A stretch of 64,000 nt of DNA from Tenuifilaceae bacterium CYCD (lineage in GTDB: Bacteria; Bacteroidota; Bacteroidia; Bacteroidales; Tenuifilaceae). The position numbers and the translations under genes were made by a program. The stretch covers positions 2,976,001 through 3,040,000 of the forward strand of contig AP027304.1 of NCBI GenBank assembly GCA_036322835.1. Direction: 5' to 3'. The first letter of the stretch is position 1; each line of letters starts with the position of its first letter. Below, piece by piece: positions 17,105-25,902 of this stretch. The notes beneath the pieces were generated by a model that searched no databases, had not been told where the DNA came from, and saw only the letters and a list, made by a program, of their open reading frames with translations.

Positions 17105-18331
17105 ATGATCAAATATCTTGTTGTATTAGGATTATTACTAGGTAGTGTTAATGCATTTGCGCAGAAGATAAGTATTAGCATTTTCAATGATATTAATCTG
17201 TCAACGGTTTTAATTACGCCAACCAAGGGCAACTATAAACTTATCATAGGCGATATTCAGGAAGTTCTTCACGAAAATCAGATATTATACCTTACTCGTG
17301 TTGGCGATTCCATAATGGTTCGCGATGCCAATCGTAACTTAGGAACTTGGAAGCGGGTATCTATTGTTGGTGAAACTAGCGAGGATGTAATCCGTGTTAA
17401 GCCTATTATGCCTTCAAATCCAGCGCGCTTGTACGACGATAACCTAAGTTTCTATGTTGAGTTCGATAGAATAATGGCTATCAATTTAATCGATGAAGAA
17501 AAGTACATTGCAGCTGTGGTTGAAGCCGAGGGTGGTCCAAATAAGGAGGATGAGTTTTACAAGGCGCAAGCGTTAATTGTGCGAACATATACATTCAAAC
17601 ATCTACAAAAGCATATCAACGAGGGTTTTAACCTGTGCGATGGAACTCATTGTCAGGCATACAAGGGCAAAAGTGAGATTGATGAAGATATTTATAGTGC
17701 TACATCCGATACAAAGGATCTTATTATTGTTGATTCCTTGAATAGACCTATAACCGCGGCTTTTCATGCTAATTGTGGTGGAGAAACCGCTAACTCGGGT
17801 GATGTGTGGGTTGAGTCGCTTCCCTATTTGGTTTCTGTTCCCGATAGGTTTTGTTCAAGTTCCCGTAGTGCAACTTGGGAGCGTAGAGTTCCTCTTAAGG
17901 AATGGAAGAAATTTCTTTCGGAACAGGGTGTCGATACTCTTAAAATCGAGAAACACTCTGATATGAATTTTGAGCCTCGTAATAGGTCTAAGAGTTATAC
18001 AGCCTACGGTGTAATCATACCAACAACTAAAATACGAAGTTATTTCAAGTTACGTTCTGCATGGTTTTCAATATCTGTATTGAAAACTGAAGTTCGTTTT
18101 TCCGGAAGGGGATATGGTCATGGAGTTGGACTTTGTCAGGATGGTGCTATAAATATGGCTAGCCGAGGCTGGACTTACGATAAGATCATAGAGTATTACT
18201 ATAAAGGGGTGAAGATTGTTAATGTTGATTCGGTTAATGTTTCGGATGTAAAACCCGATACCTTAAATGTTGAACACACTGAACCTGATACAATGCTTCC
18301 TCCTCCCGATTCAATGAGACCTCCAATGTAA
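17105..18331 (+). CDS. SpoIID/LytB-domain secreted protein
   Basis: The 408-residue protein starts at the ATG at 17105, giving a signal peptide MIKYLVVLGLLLGSVNAFAQ; a TTG six bases upstream is less likely. The SpoIID domain is clear: YIAAVVEAEGGPNKEDEFYK, AQALIVRTYTF, DGTHCQAYKG, ITAAFHANCGGETANS and GRGYGHGVGLCQDGA near residue 340. SpoIID-type proteins are lytic transglycosylases acting on peptidoglycan glycan strands lacking stem peptides. The C-terminal 40 residues are proline- and aspartate-rich (DTMLPPPDSMRPP). The gene follows lpxB by a few bases and precedes gldF by 15 bp. Confidence 0.9.
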   Translation: MIKYLVVLGLLLGSVNAFAQKISISIFNDINLSTVLITPTKGNYKLIIGDIQEVLHENQILYLTRVGDSIMVRDANRNLGTWKRVSIVGETSEDVIRVKPIMPSNPARLYDDNLSFYVEFDRIMAINLIDEEKYIAAVVEAEGGPNKEDEFYKAQALIVRTYTFKHLQKHINEGFNLCDGTHCQAYKGKSEIDEDIYSATSDTKDLIIVDSLNRPITAAFHANCGGETANSGDVWVESLPYLVSVPDRFCSSSRSATWERRVPLKEWKKFLSEQGVDTLKIEKHSDMNFEPRNRSKSYTAYGVIIPTTKIRSYFKLRSAWFSISVLKTEVRFSGRGYGHGVGLCQDGAINMASRGWTYDKIIEYYYKGVKIVNVDSVNVSDVKPDTLNVEHTEPDTMLPPPDSMRPPM

Positions 18332-18346
18332 AATATAATTACTACG

Positions 18347-19078
18347 ATGTTTGCAATATTTACTAAGGAATTAAAGGATTTTTTTTCGTCGCTAACAGGC
18401 TATATCTCGGCAATAGTCTTTCTTTTGATTATTGGCTTGGTAATGTGGGTAATCCCTAGCGATTTGAATGTTCTGGATAGTGGTTACGCCACCCTCGATT
18501 CTCTTTTCTCCATTGCACCTTGGGTATTTCTTTTTTTAGTTCCTGCGGTTACAATGCGTACTTTTTCAGAGGAGAAACGTTCGGGAACCATAGAGTTAAT
18601 CTTAACTCGCCCAATTTCCGACACCCAAATGGTACTCGGTAAATTTTTTGCATCGGTTGTGCTGGTGCTAATTATTCTTATTCCAGCACTATTGTTCTAT
18701 CTATCGGTTTACTTGTTGGGAAATCCTGTTGGAAATATCGATACTGGTGGTACTTGGGGTTCTTTCATTGGTTTATTCTTCCTTGCATCGGCATATGCGG
18801 CTGTGGGAATTTTTACTTCGAGTTTAACCGATAATCAGATAGTTTCCTTTATTCTATCAATGCTATTGTGCTTTCTGCTTTATACCGGATTGGAGTCGTT
18901 GGCATTGCTCGATGCTTTTTCGGGTATAAAGTATTTTCTGGTTTCGTTAAGCATTAGTGAGCACTACAGCTCAATGAGTAGGGGAGTGATTGATACCCGC
19001 GATGTGGTTTACTTTGTAGCACTTTCTGCACTATTCCTAATTTTTACCAGAACTAAACTTGAGTCACGTAAGTGGTAG
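18347..19078 (+). CDS. gldF: GldF-type ABC transporter permease
   Basis: The 243-residue membrane protein begins MFAIFTKELKDFFSSLTGYI and contains FSEEKRSGTIELILTRPISD, the ABC-2-type permease hallmark. Six hydrophobic segments span the sequence. In gliding Flavobacteriia, GldF and GldG partner the GldA ATPase; homologues also occur in non-gliding species, where the exported substrate is unknown. No ATPase gene lies beside it here, which is also usual. It is 18 bp upstream of gldG. Confidence 0.9.
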   Translation: MFAIFTKELKDFFSSLTGYISAIVFLLIIGLVMWVIPSDLNVLDSGYATLDSLFSIAPWVFLFLVPAVTMRTFSEEKRSGTIELILTRPISDTQMVLGKFFASVVLVLIILIPALLFYLSVYLLGNPVGNIDTGGTWGSFIGLFFLASAYAAVGIFTSSLTDNQIVSFILSMLLCFLLYTGLESLALLDAFSGIKYFLVSLSISEHYSSMSRGVIDTRDVVYFVALSALFLIFTRTKLESRKW

Positions 19079-19096
19079 TATTTCAAAATTGAGTTT

Positions 19097-20797
19097 ATGA
19101 ACAAATCAGCCCGATATAAAGGTTTAGTCCGCTTGACAATTGCCTTGGCAACAATTGCTATGGTGGTTTTTCTTTCAAATACTTTCTACCTACGTTTCGA
19201 TTTAACTTCTGAGAAACGCTATACGCTTCAAGATATTACTAAGCGAACTCTTAAGGATTTGAAAGATCCTATTTACGTTAAGATTTATCTTGATGGCGAT
19301 TTGCCAATTGGGCTAAACCGAATGAAAAAGGCTTTAACCGAATCAATTGATGAATTTAAGGTTATTGCTGGTAAAAATATTCAGTATGAGTTTGTAAATC
19401 CTTCGGAATCGGCAAATACTAAAGAGCGCCAAAAGGTCTATAATAAACTTTACGAAAAGGGTTTACAGCCCACCAATATTCAGCAGAACGATAAGGAGGG
19501 TGGAAGTTCCCAAAAACTGGTTTTCCCCGGTCTTATTATGAACTATGCAGGACGCGAGGTTTCTGTTAATCTTTTGAAGAATATTCCGGGGCTCTCGGGC
19601 GATGAGAATATTAACCTTTCAGTTCAGAACTTCGAGTTTGCTCTAGTTGATGGTTTGATGAAGTTAACCACCGAAACTCGTCCTAAAATAGCGTTTGTCC
19701 AGGGTCACGGTGAGTTCGATGAGTTTCAAACGGGTGATATAGAGAAGGCGCTATCGGAATATTACGATATTGACAGGGTTGCTATTAGAGGTAATGTTGA
19801 TGTCCTTAAGCCATTCCAAACAGTTATAATTGCTGGTACAAACCAGCCCATGCCTGAGGCCGATAAAATTGCCATTGACCAGTTTGTGATGAATGGCGGA
19901 AGGGTGCTTTGGTTTATAGACCCAGTTCAGGTTAGTATCGACAGTTTGTCGAAAGGTGCATCAACGCTTGCTTATGTTAACCAGCATAACTTGGACGATA
20001 TGCTGTTCCGCTACGGTGCACGTTTGAATCCAATGCTGATACAAGATTTACAGTGTGCTGTAATTCCTGTAAATATGGCCATGGCAGGGCAAGAGCCAAA
20101 GTTTGTGCCTGCACCTTGGGTTTACTACCCGTTACTTGCGACACCCACAAATCATCCTGTTACACGTAACTTAAACCTTATACATAGTCAGTTTGCAAGT
20201 CCAGTCGATACTGTTGGCGGTAGTTCTGCTATTAAAAAGCAGTATCTGCTTTATACATCAATGAATGGTAAGGTTTTGCAGGTACCATTGTTTGTGAGTT
20301 TATCGCAGGTTAACCAACGAATTAACGAGCGCGAGTTCCGTATTTCGAATATCCCTGTTGCGGTAGAACTTTCGGGCGAATTTCAGTCGGTTTTCCGCAA
20401 TCGTCCGTTGTCGGGCTATAACAATGGCCAGCCCTTCGAGTTCAAGGATAAAAGCGCATTTACAAGGATGATAGTTGTGGCCGATGCCGATATTATCCGT
20501 AACGATGTGCAACGCCGACCAAATGGGGCTTACATTATTCCGCTGGGTTACGATAGGTTTACCAACCAAACCTTTGGCAATAAGGAGTTGGTGATGAATA
20601 TGGTTCGTTACCTTAACGACGATGAGGGTTTGATGAACCTTCGCTCCCGCGACTTTAAACTTCGTTTACTTGACCGTAAGGCAATACTACAATCGCGCTT
20701 AAAATGGCAGTTGATTAATATGCTGATACCTTCTGCTATACTTGTAATTGGTGGGTTTACGTGGTTGTATATTAGGAGGAGAAAGTATACTAGGTAG
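19097..20797 (+). CDS. gldG: GldG-type ABC transporter auxiliary component
   Basis: The 566-residue protein has an N-terminal transmembrane helix (about 11-31) and a typical opening (RFDLTSEKRYTLQDITKRTL). A large extracytoplasmic domain follows with KIAFVQGHGEFDEF and VIIAGTNQPM, and a C-terminal anchor (about 540-560, LINMLIPSAILVIGGFTWLY) ends in a basic tail. This matches GldG of the GldFG transporter. It lies directly after gldF, and the DUF4340 gene follows after a short repeat-bearing gap, so the three probably make one envelope complex. Confidence 0.9.
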   Translation: MNKSARYKGLVRLTIALATIAMVVFLSNTFYLRFDLTSEKRYTLQDITKRTLKDLKDPIYVKIYLDGDLPIGLNRMKKALTESIDEFKVIAGKNIQYEFVNPSESANTKERQKVYNKLYEKGLQPTNIQQNDKEGGSSQKLVFPGLIMNYAGREVSVNLLKNIPGLSGDENINLSVQNFEFALVDGLMKLTTETRPKIAFVQGHGEFDEFQTGDIEKALSEYYDIDRVAIRGNVDVLKPFQTVIIAGTNQPMPEADKIAIDQFVMNGGRVLWFIDPVQVSIDSLSKGASTLAYVNQHNLDDMLFRYGARLNPMLIQDLQCAVIPVNMAMAGQEPKFVPAPWVYYPLLATPTNHPVTRNLNLIHSQFASPVDTVGGSSAIKKQYLLYTSMNGKVLQVPLFVSLSQVNQRINEREFRISNIPVAVELSGEFQSVFRNRPLSGYNNGQPFEFKDKSAFTRMIVVADADIIRNDVQRRPNGAYIIPLGYDRFTNQTFGNKELVMNMVRYLNDDEGLMNLRSRDFKLRLLDRKAILQSRLKWQLINMLIPSAILVIGGFTWLYIRRRKYTR

Positions 20798-20810
20798 TTA
20801 TTCAAAAGAA

Positions 20811-20840
20811 GTCACTTGTCACTGATTGTCACTAGTCACT
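20811..20840. repeat. GTCAC direct repeat between gldG and the DUF4340 gene
   Basis: GTCACTTGTCACTGATTGTC followed by ACTAGTCACT is an array of GTCAC units, the same unit found in the palindrome at 8073-8132. It fills most of the 53-bp gap in front of the next ATG. Confidence 0.65.
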
Positions 20841-20850
20841 TATAAATATT

Positions 20851-21825
20851 ATGAAATTCCTTAAACAATACTGGTGGTTTATAGCGTTGTTGCTAGTATG
20901 CGCTTTGATACTTTTTATTCGTAGTAATAAATCCAGCGTAGAACAGTTCTCTGTGTCCAATATTGGAACTATTGATGGCTTTTCTATTATTAAGGGTGCG
21001 GATTCTATCACCATACATAAAGCACAGAATGGTTGGGAGATTGATAATGGACAGGTTGCCGATGTAAAGGCGGTTAATTCTCTATTCAATGTTCTTAGGA
21101 ATATAAATACAGAATCGCCTGTTCCTTCAAAACTAAATGATAGTTTGGTTGATGTTACCAAAAATAAAGGGGTTCAGGTAATAGTTTACTCTAAAGGTTC
21201 AGAAAAACTTAACTTCAGTGTGCTGTTCGAAAACAATTTCAAAAAAACAATTTGTGTTGAGCATAATTCAGATAAGGTTTTTTTTGTTGAACTAGTTGAT
21301 TTTACTGGACAAATAGCCGATCTGTTTATCACCGATAAATCCTACTGGACTGGTAATCAACTATTCAGTTTTCCAATTTCAAAGGTTTTTAGGGTAGAGG
21401 TTGATTTTCCTCAAAATCCAGAATTGTCATATATAATATGTATAGGCAATGGGAGTTTTGATTTGCTTGCAAAGGCTACAAATGAAAATCTGTCTAGTCC
21501 AAACATCGATAGGTTATCACATTTTATAAGCGGATTGGGCAATTTATCGGTAACAAAACTTCCTGTCGATAAGCAAAATATAATAAAGGATGAGTTTAAA
21601 CTCATTCAACCAATGCGAGTTATCACTTTGTATTCCGATGCGCAATCGAGTCGGATAGTTATATACCCAATTAAGGTTGATAAAATCAACGAGTTGGGAG
21701 TTAAGGTTGAGTTTGATCCCAACCATTTTTATGTGGTTTACGCAGATAATCAAATTGCTGAAGGAACCTATGTTAATTTTTCTTCGGTATTATGGGATAT
21801 TGCCGATTTGGTAATTAAAAACTAA
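20851..21825 (+). CDS. DUF4340 domain membrane-anchored protein
   Basis: The 324-residue protein has one N-terminal transmembrane helix (about 7-25, YWWFIALLLVCALILFI). The extracytoplasmic part matches the DUF4340 pattern: FSIIKGADSITIHKAQNGWE, then VKAVNSLFNVLRNI and later DKSYWTGNQLFSFP. Such proteins are regularly encoded after GldG-like genes, and that order holds here. The role is unknown, presumably structural within the transporter complex. The final third is AT-rich but shows no break. Confidence 0.75.
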   Translation: MKFLKQYWWFIALLLVCALILFIRSNKSSVEQFSVSNIGTIDGFSIIKGADSITIHKAQNGWEIDNGQVADVKAVNSLFNVLRNINTESPVPSKLNDSLVDVTKNKGVQVIVYSKGSEKLNFSVLFENNFKKTICVEHNSDKVFFVELVDFTGQIADLFITDKSYWTGNQLFSFPISKVFRVEVDFPQNPELSYIICIGNGSFDLLAKATNENLSSPNIDRLSHFISGLGNLSVTKLPVDKQNIIKDEFKLIQPMRVITLYSDAQSSRIVIYPIKVDKINELGVKVEFDPNHFYVVYADNQIAEGTYVNFSSVLWDIADLVIKN

Positions 21826-21890
21826 AACCCTTTTGTAATTTTGTGGGTAAAATTTTGTATTATTGACTTCCTAAAAAATTATTGAAAAGA

Positions 21891-21919
21891 TTGATTTACA
21901 GGCATTACTTTTAAATTTG
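21891..21919 (+). promoter_or_regulatory. dnaN promoter
   Basis: A -33 TTG (21891-21893) and a -7 TAAATTTG (21912-21919) are separated by 18 bp, fitting the Bacteroidota sigma consensus. They lie 91 bp ahead of the dnaN ATG. Confidence 0.6.
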
Positions 21920-22010
21920 TGCCTTAAATTATTGTCCAGTAATGATTTCGGGAATTTTTTGAGTTGAAGAATAAAAATAAACTATAACATTAACATTAAA
22001 ATTTACACTG

Positions 22011-23141
22011 ATGAAGTTCGTAGTATCAAGCACTGAGCTTTTAAGCCACCTATCGGTGGTAAGTAGGGTGATTAGCAGCAAAAACACCCTTCCAATTCTT
22101 GATAACTTCCTTTTCAAATTAGAGGGTAATGAGCTTGAGATTACCGCATCGGATTTGGAATCGACCTTAACAACCCGCATTACGTTGGAGAACGTTTCCG
22201 ATGATGGTTCTGTAGCAATTCCTTACAAAATTCTAATTGATACATTGAAGGAATTTTCGGAGCAACCTCTTACCTTCGATATCGACCCAGGTTCGCTTTC
22301 GATCGTTATTAATTCTGAAAATGGTCAGTTTAATATTGTTGGTCAGCCTGCCGACGATTTTCCTGCAAAAGCAGATATTAAAGCAGAAAGCAAAACTACC
22401 GTTAAACTTGCTGCCGATGTTATGCTAAATGGTATTACCAAAACCATTTTTGCAACTGCTGATGATGAGATGCGCCCAGTAATGAACGGTATCTTTATCG
22501 ATCTAAATTCTGATGGAATTACCTTTGTGGCTTCAGACTCTCACAAGTTGGTTCGTTACCGTCGTAAGGATGTTCAGGCCGATGCTGAGTCTTCATTCAT
22601 TCTGCCAAAGAAACCTGCTACTTTACTAAAGAATATTCTTGCTAAAGAAACTGGTTCCATTGTGGTTGATTTCGACACCAAGAATGCTCGTGTTACAATG
22701 GCTGGTTATACCTTGATTTGCCGATTGGTAGAGGGTACTTATCCTAACTACAGTGCAGTTATTCCAACCAACAATCCTAACAAAATGATTGTTGATCGTG
22801 TTGAGATTTACAATGCACTTCGTAGGGTTTCAATCTACTCAAACGCAGCAAGCAACCTTATTAAGTTAACCTTAACAGGTAATCAATGTGTGGTTTCTGC
22901 ACAGGACTTGGATTTCTCTGTGTCAGCATACGAGCGTTTGAAATGCGAGTACGAGGGTGAGGATATGGAAATTGGTTTCAAATCAGCTTTCCTTGTTGAG
23001 ATTCTTGCGAACCTTTCAGCATCGGATGTTGTTTTATCGATGTCGGATCCTTCACGTGCTGGTTTATTGTTCCCTAATACGAATGAGAATCCTGATGAGG
23101 ATGTGCTGATGTTACTAATGCCAATGATGATTGGTGCTTAA
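22011..23141 (+). CDS. dnaN: DNA polymerase III beta sliding clamp
   Basis: The 376-residue protein begins MKFVVSSTELLSHLSVVSRV and carries the beta-clamp motifs NTLPILDNFLF, DLESTLTTRI, GIFIDL, RLVEGTYPNY and a C-terminal VLMLLMPMMIGA, close to the usual M.. PMR ending. As a ring dimer it tethers polymerase III to DNA. The length is normal. It has its own promoter and terminator, so it is probably transcribed alone. It is not beside dnaA or gyrB here, so this is not evidently the replication origin. Confidence 0.96.
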   Translation: MKFVVSSTELLSHLSVVSRVISSKNTLPILDNFLFKLEGNELEITASDLESTLTTRITLENVSDDGSVAIPYKILIDTLKEFSEQPLTFDIDPGSLSIVINSENGQFNIVGQPADDFPAKADIKAESKTTVKLAADVMLNGITKTIFATADDEMRPVMNGIFIDLNSDGITFVASDSHKLVRYRRKDVQADAESSFILPKKPATLLKNILAKETGSIVVDFDTKNARVTMAGYTLICRLVEGTYPNYSAVIPTNNPNKMIVDRVEIYNALRRVSIYSNAASNLIKLTLTGNQCVVSAQDLDFSVSAYERLKCEYEGEDMEIGFKSAFLVEILANLSASDVVLSMSDPSRAGLLFPNTNENPDEDVLMLLMPMMIGA

Positions 23142-23155
23142 TAAACTCACATAAT

Positions 23156-23217
23156 ACCTTCCCGTAGAACTGCTTCCGAAATTATGAAAGTGTCTATGGG
23201 AAGGTTTTTTATTTTTA
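23156..23217 (+). terminator. Terminator downstream of dnaN
   Basis: ACCTTCCCGTAGA (23156-23168) pairs with TCTATGGGAAGGT (23193-23205) with one G-U wobble; TTTTTTATTTTT follows directly on the plus strand. Confidence 0.8.
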
Positions 23218-23224
23218 GTTTTGT

Positions 23225-23256
23225 CTTGTCATACCGAACGAAGTGAGGTACTAATT
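23225..23256. repeat. Interspersed TGTCAT-type repeat (CHTERSEV-encoding)
   Basis: CTTGTCATACCGAACGAAGT followed by GAGGTACTAATTC is one copy of a repeat type that, when translated, gives CHTERSEV. Variants occur at 29529-29562 and 45766-45800. It lies between the dnaN terminator and the exonuclease start. Confidence 0.6.
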
Positions 23257-23274
23257 CAATTTATAATCAAAATA

Positions 23275-24042
23275 ATGAAGTTAAACATCAAAAACCCCTT
23301 GGTATTTATCGATCTTGAAACTACAGGTATTGATATTGTTAAGGATAGAATAGTTGAGATAGCAATTCTTAAGGTTACTCCCGATGGTAAAGAGGAGATG
23401 AAAGTTCGAAGAATCAACCCTGATATGCCAATTCCACCTGAGGTTACAGCAATTCATGGTATTTCCGATGAGGATGTTAAAAATGAACCCACATTCAAGG
23501 AAGTAGCTAAATCGTTGGCAAATATGATTGAGGGCTGCGATTTTGCAGGATTCAACTCAAATAAGTTCGATTTTCCATTGCTTGCTGAGGAGTTTTTACG
23601 TGCTGATGTAGATTTCGATTTGAAGAAGCGTAAATTTATTGATGTGCAGACAATCTTCCATAAAATGGAAAAGCGTACGCTTTCTGCAGCCTATAAATTC
23701 TACCTCGATAAGAATTTGGAAAATGCTCATAGCGCAGGTGCGGATTCTATGGCAACTTACGAAATTCTGGGAGCACAGCTGGATAGATATCCTGAATTGA
23801 AAAATGATGTTGATTTCCTGTCGGAGTACAGTTCTTTTAACCGCAATGTTGATTTTATTGGAAGAATTGTACTTGACGATAGTGGGGTAGAGGTGTTCAA
23901 TTTCGGGAAGCACAAGGGAAAGCCTGTTGTTGAAGTATTCCAGAAGGAGCCCAGCTACTATGCTTGGATGATGAACGGTGATTTTCCACTTTACACCAAG
24001 CGTGTGTTGACTGCTATTTACTTAAAAATGAAACAGAAATAG
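23275..24042 (+). CDS. DEDDh 3'-5' exonuclease with C-terminal DUF3820
   Basis: The 255-residue protein starts at the ATG at 23275; an earlier in-frame start would translate a repeat and is rejected. The exonuclease motifs are FIDLETTGID (Exo I), AGFNSNKFDFPLL (Exo II) and AHSAGADSMAT (Exo III, DEDDh form). A C-terminal VFNFGKHKGKPVVEVFQKEP segment matches the DUF3820 module. It resembles the epsilon proofreading subunit of DNA polymerase III but stands alone. Its position just after dnaN suggests a role in replication or repair. Confidence 0.88.
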   Translation: MKLNIKNPLVFIDLETTGIDIVKDRIVEIAILKVTPDGKEEMKVRRINPDMPIPPEVTAIHGISDEDVKNEPTFKEVAKSLANMIEGCDFAGFNSNKFDFPLLAEEFLRADVDFDLKKRKFIDVQTIFHKMEKRTLSAAYKFYLDKNLENAHSAGADSMATYEILGAQLDRYPELKNDVDFLSEYSSFNRNVDFIGRIVLDDSGVEVFNFGKHKGKPVVEVFQKEPSYYAWMMNGDFPLYTKRVLTAIYLKMKQK

Positions 24043-24050
24043 GTTTATTG

Positions 24051-24830
24051 ATGATGCGGTTACTGCTTTTAGTTATTATTTTGCTATTGTTTAGGGCTGT
24101 TGTTTTATCAATGGAAACCCAGAAATGCGATAGTTTAAATAAATTTGAAAGTAAGGATTCGATTAGTGAACTTAGGTTTAACTATAAGCAAATTATAATT
24201 CCTTCAGTACTAATTGGCTATGGAGCAGCCGGATTTGAAGTAGATGGAATTAAAAAGTTCGATAATTGGATTAAGAATAGAATAGATAACAGTGCGCGTG
24301 AACAAATAAAAATTGATGATTATTTGCAGTATGCACCAGCAGTAACCGTTTATGCTCTAAACTTATCTGGAGTAAAAGGAAAGCATTCCTTTGTTGATAG
24401 AAGCGTGATACTAGGAACATCGTTTTTATTAGTATCCCTTACTGTTAGCGGACTGAAAGATTTTTCAAGCGTTAGACGACCAGATAGAAGTGCTTTAAAC
24501 TCATTTCCATCGGGTCATACTGCAACTGCTTTTATGTGTGCAGAGTTTATGCATCAAGAGTATAAGGATCAATCTATTTGGTACAGTATTGCAGGTTATA
24601 CTGCAGCAACAGCAACCGGGGCTTTAAGGATGTATAATGTACGTCACTGGTTTTCTGATGTTGTTGCTGGTGCAGGAATCGGAATTTTAGGAACAAAAGT
24701 AGCATATTGGGTATTTCCCTATATGAAACGTTTGTATACTCCCAAAAAATCTAACTCAAAAACTACAGCAGTATTGCTTCCTTACTATAATGGTAATGAT
24801 GCGGGTGTTGCTTTATCGGTTGCTTTTTAG
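24051..24830 (+). CDS. PAP2-family phosphatase (first)
   Basis: The roughly 259-residue protein has a signal-like N-terminus and the PAP2 motifs: KDFSSVRRPDRSALN (C1 region), SFPSGHTATAF (C2) and RMYNVRHWFSDVVAGAGIG (C3), holding the catalytic histidines and aspartate. Such membrane-associated phosphatases remove phosphate from phosphatidic acid, phosphatidylglycerol phosphate or polyprenyl pyrophosphates. The start is one of two ATGs at 24051 or 24054. It ends 5 bp before the end of a second, convergent PAP2 gene; the substrate is undetermined. Confidence 0.85.
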   Translation: MMRLLLLVIILLLFRAVVLSMETQKCDSLNKFESKDSISELRFNYKQIIIPSVLIGYGAAGFEVDGIKKFDNWIKNRIDNSAREQIKIDDYLQYAPAVTVYALNLSGVKGKHSFVDRSVILGTSFLLVSLTVSGLKDFSSVRRPDRSALNSFPSGHTATAFMCAEFMHQEYKDQSIWYSIAGYTAATATGALRMYNVRHWFSDVVAGAGIGILGTKVAYWVFPYMKRLYTPKKSNSKTTAVLLPYYNGNDAGVALSVAF

Positions 24831-24834
24831 CTAT

Positions 24835-25902
24835 CTAGAAAGTTAATCGGTAATTCAAACCTAACCCATTGTCACCTAAAATAATAGGTGTTAAAGATCC
24901 AGTAACCATTGAATTATTTGTTCTTTTAAAAATTCTGTGTCCATGCGAAATGGCTATTTTCCCATACGTATAGCCAATGGCAATGGCAAGAGGGTAATCG
25001 CTCATCCAATGTACACCATTATTCATCATTGCAAAGGCTATTACTCCCATAGTGGTGTACCCAATAGGCTTAATCCATCTGCATTCTGGATAATTTCCCG
25101 AAAGAATCGTAACCGTGGCCATTGCTGTAGCTAAGTGCCCCGAAGGGAAAGCATCATATTTTGGTACATGTTTCTGGTACGTCCCTGGATTCGTGAATGG
25201 ACGCCATCTCCCTCCTGGTTCTGTAGCAACGAATGGACTTTCCCGTCCAGTTATTCGTTTTATAAATTGTGTGGTTACTGCTAGTGTTATAAACATTTCG
25301 GCAAGTTGCGAGGAGGTTTGTAATGCCCTATAGTCTTTTGCAATACTTCCATACCCCCACAGTCCGCTAGCTATTAAGATACTTGGCCAACCTTCACCCA
25401 AAAAGTAAAAGGTTGAGTTTAGGTTTTGGGGTAAATCGAGTACGGGTACATGAAATCCTCCAAAATCCATTGAAATTGCCGTTTTAAATTTCCGTTCTGA
25501 GTCCAAATTGATGAAACGTCCAAATTGTTGAGCAGCATCAATAATTTTCTGATCGAAAACAATTAGTATAGCAGTACTACCTGCAATTCCACCCAATATG
25601 GGTAGATTTTTCTTTTGTGTGCTTACCTTGTAGAAATCAACGAAGTCTCGTGGAACATTGCCAATAAATCCAAATGGACGTGGTTTGTAAAAAACATATG
25701 AGGTAGATGAATCTATATCAACAATCTGAGCTTTTACTAACTTGACAGTATCCCTAAAGGGCTTGAAAACTAGTGTGTCTTTCTTTTCTAGGGCATATGC
25801 GGAGATGCTTACAAATGCAAAAAAAATGACAATCAATAATCGTTTAAAAACGTTCCAACTAAAGGGTTGTAAAATAAGTTTTAATTCAATTCTTCGTCCC
25901 AT
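24835..25902 (-). CDS. PAP2-family phosphatase (second)
   Basis: The 355-residue protein has an N-terminal hydrophobic signal segment (RLLIVIFFAFVSISAYA) and several membrane segments. The PAP2 motifs are KRITGRESP, AFPSGHLATAMA and NNGVHWMSDYPLAIAIG near the C-terminus. It overlaps the 3' end of the LtaS-like gene by 22 bp on the same strand, suggesting translational coupling and a shared pathway. The likely role is dephosphorylation of a lipid phosphate in that pathway; this is inference from the neighbourhood. Confidence 0.85.
   Translation of the reverse strand: MGRRIELKLILQPFSWNVFKRLLIVIFFAFVSISAYALEKKDTLVFKPFRDTVKLVKAQIVDIDSSTSYVFYKPRPFGFIGNVPRDFVDFYKVSTQKKNLPILGGIAGSTAILIVFDQKIIDAAQQFGRFINLDSERKFKTAISMDFGGFHVPVLDLPQNLNSTFYFLGEGWPSILIASGLWGYGSIAKDYRALQTSSQLAEMFITLAVTTQFIKRITGRESPFVATEPGGRWRPFTNPGTYQKHVPKYDAFPSGHLATAMATVTILSGNYPECRWIKPIGYTTMGVIAFAMMNNGVHWMSDYPLAIAIGYTYGKIAISHGHRIFKRTNNSMVTGSLTPIILGDNGLGLNYRLTF

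Noticed and set aside
21891-23217. Replication origin near dnaN
   Set aside because: There are no dnaA, recF or gyrB neighbours and no cluster of DnaA boxes that I could see.
23221-23274. N-terminal extension of the exonuclease
   Set aside because: It translates an interspersed repeat (CHTERSEV) and the family begins at the next ATG.
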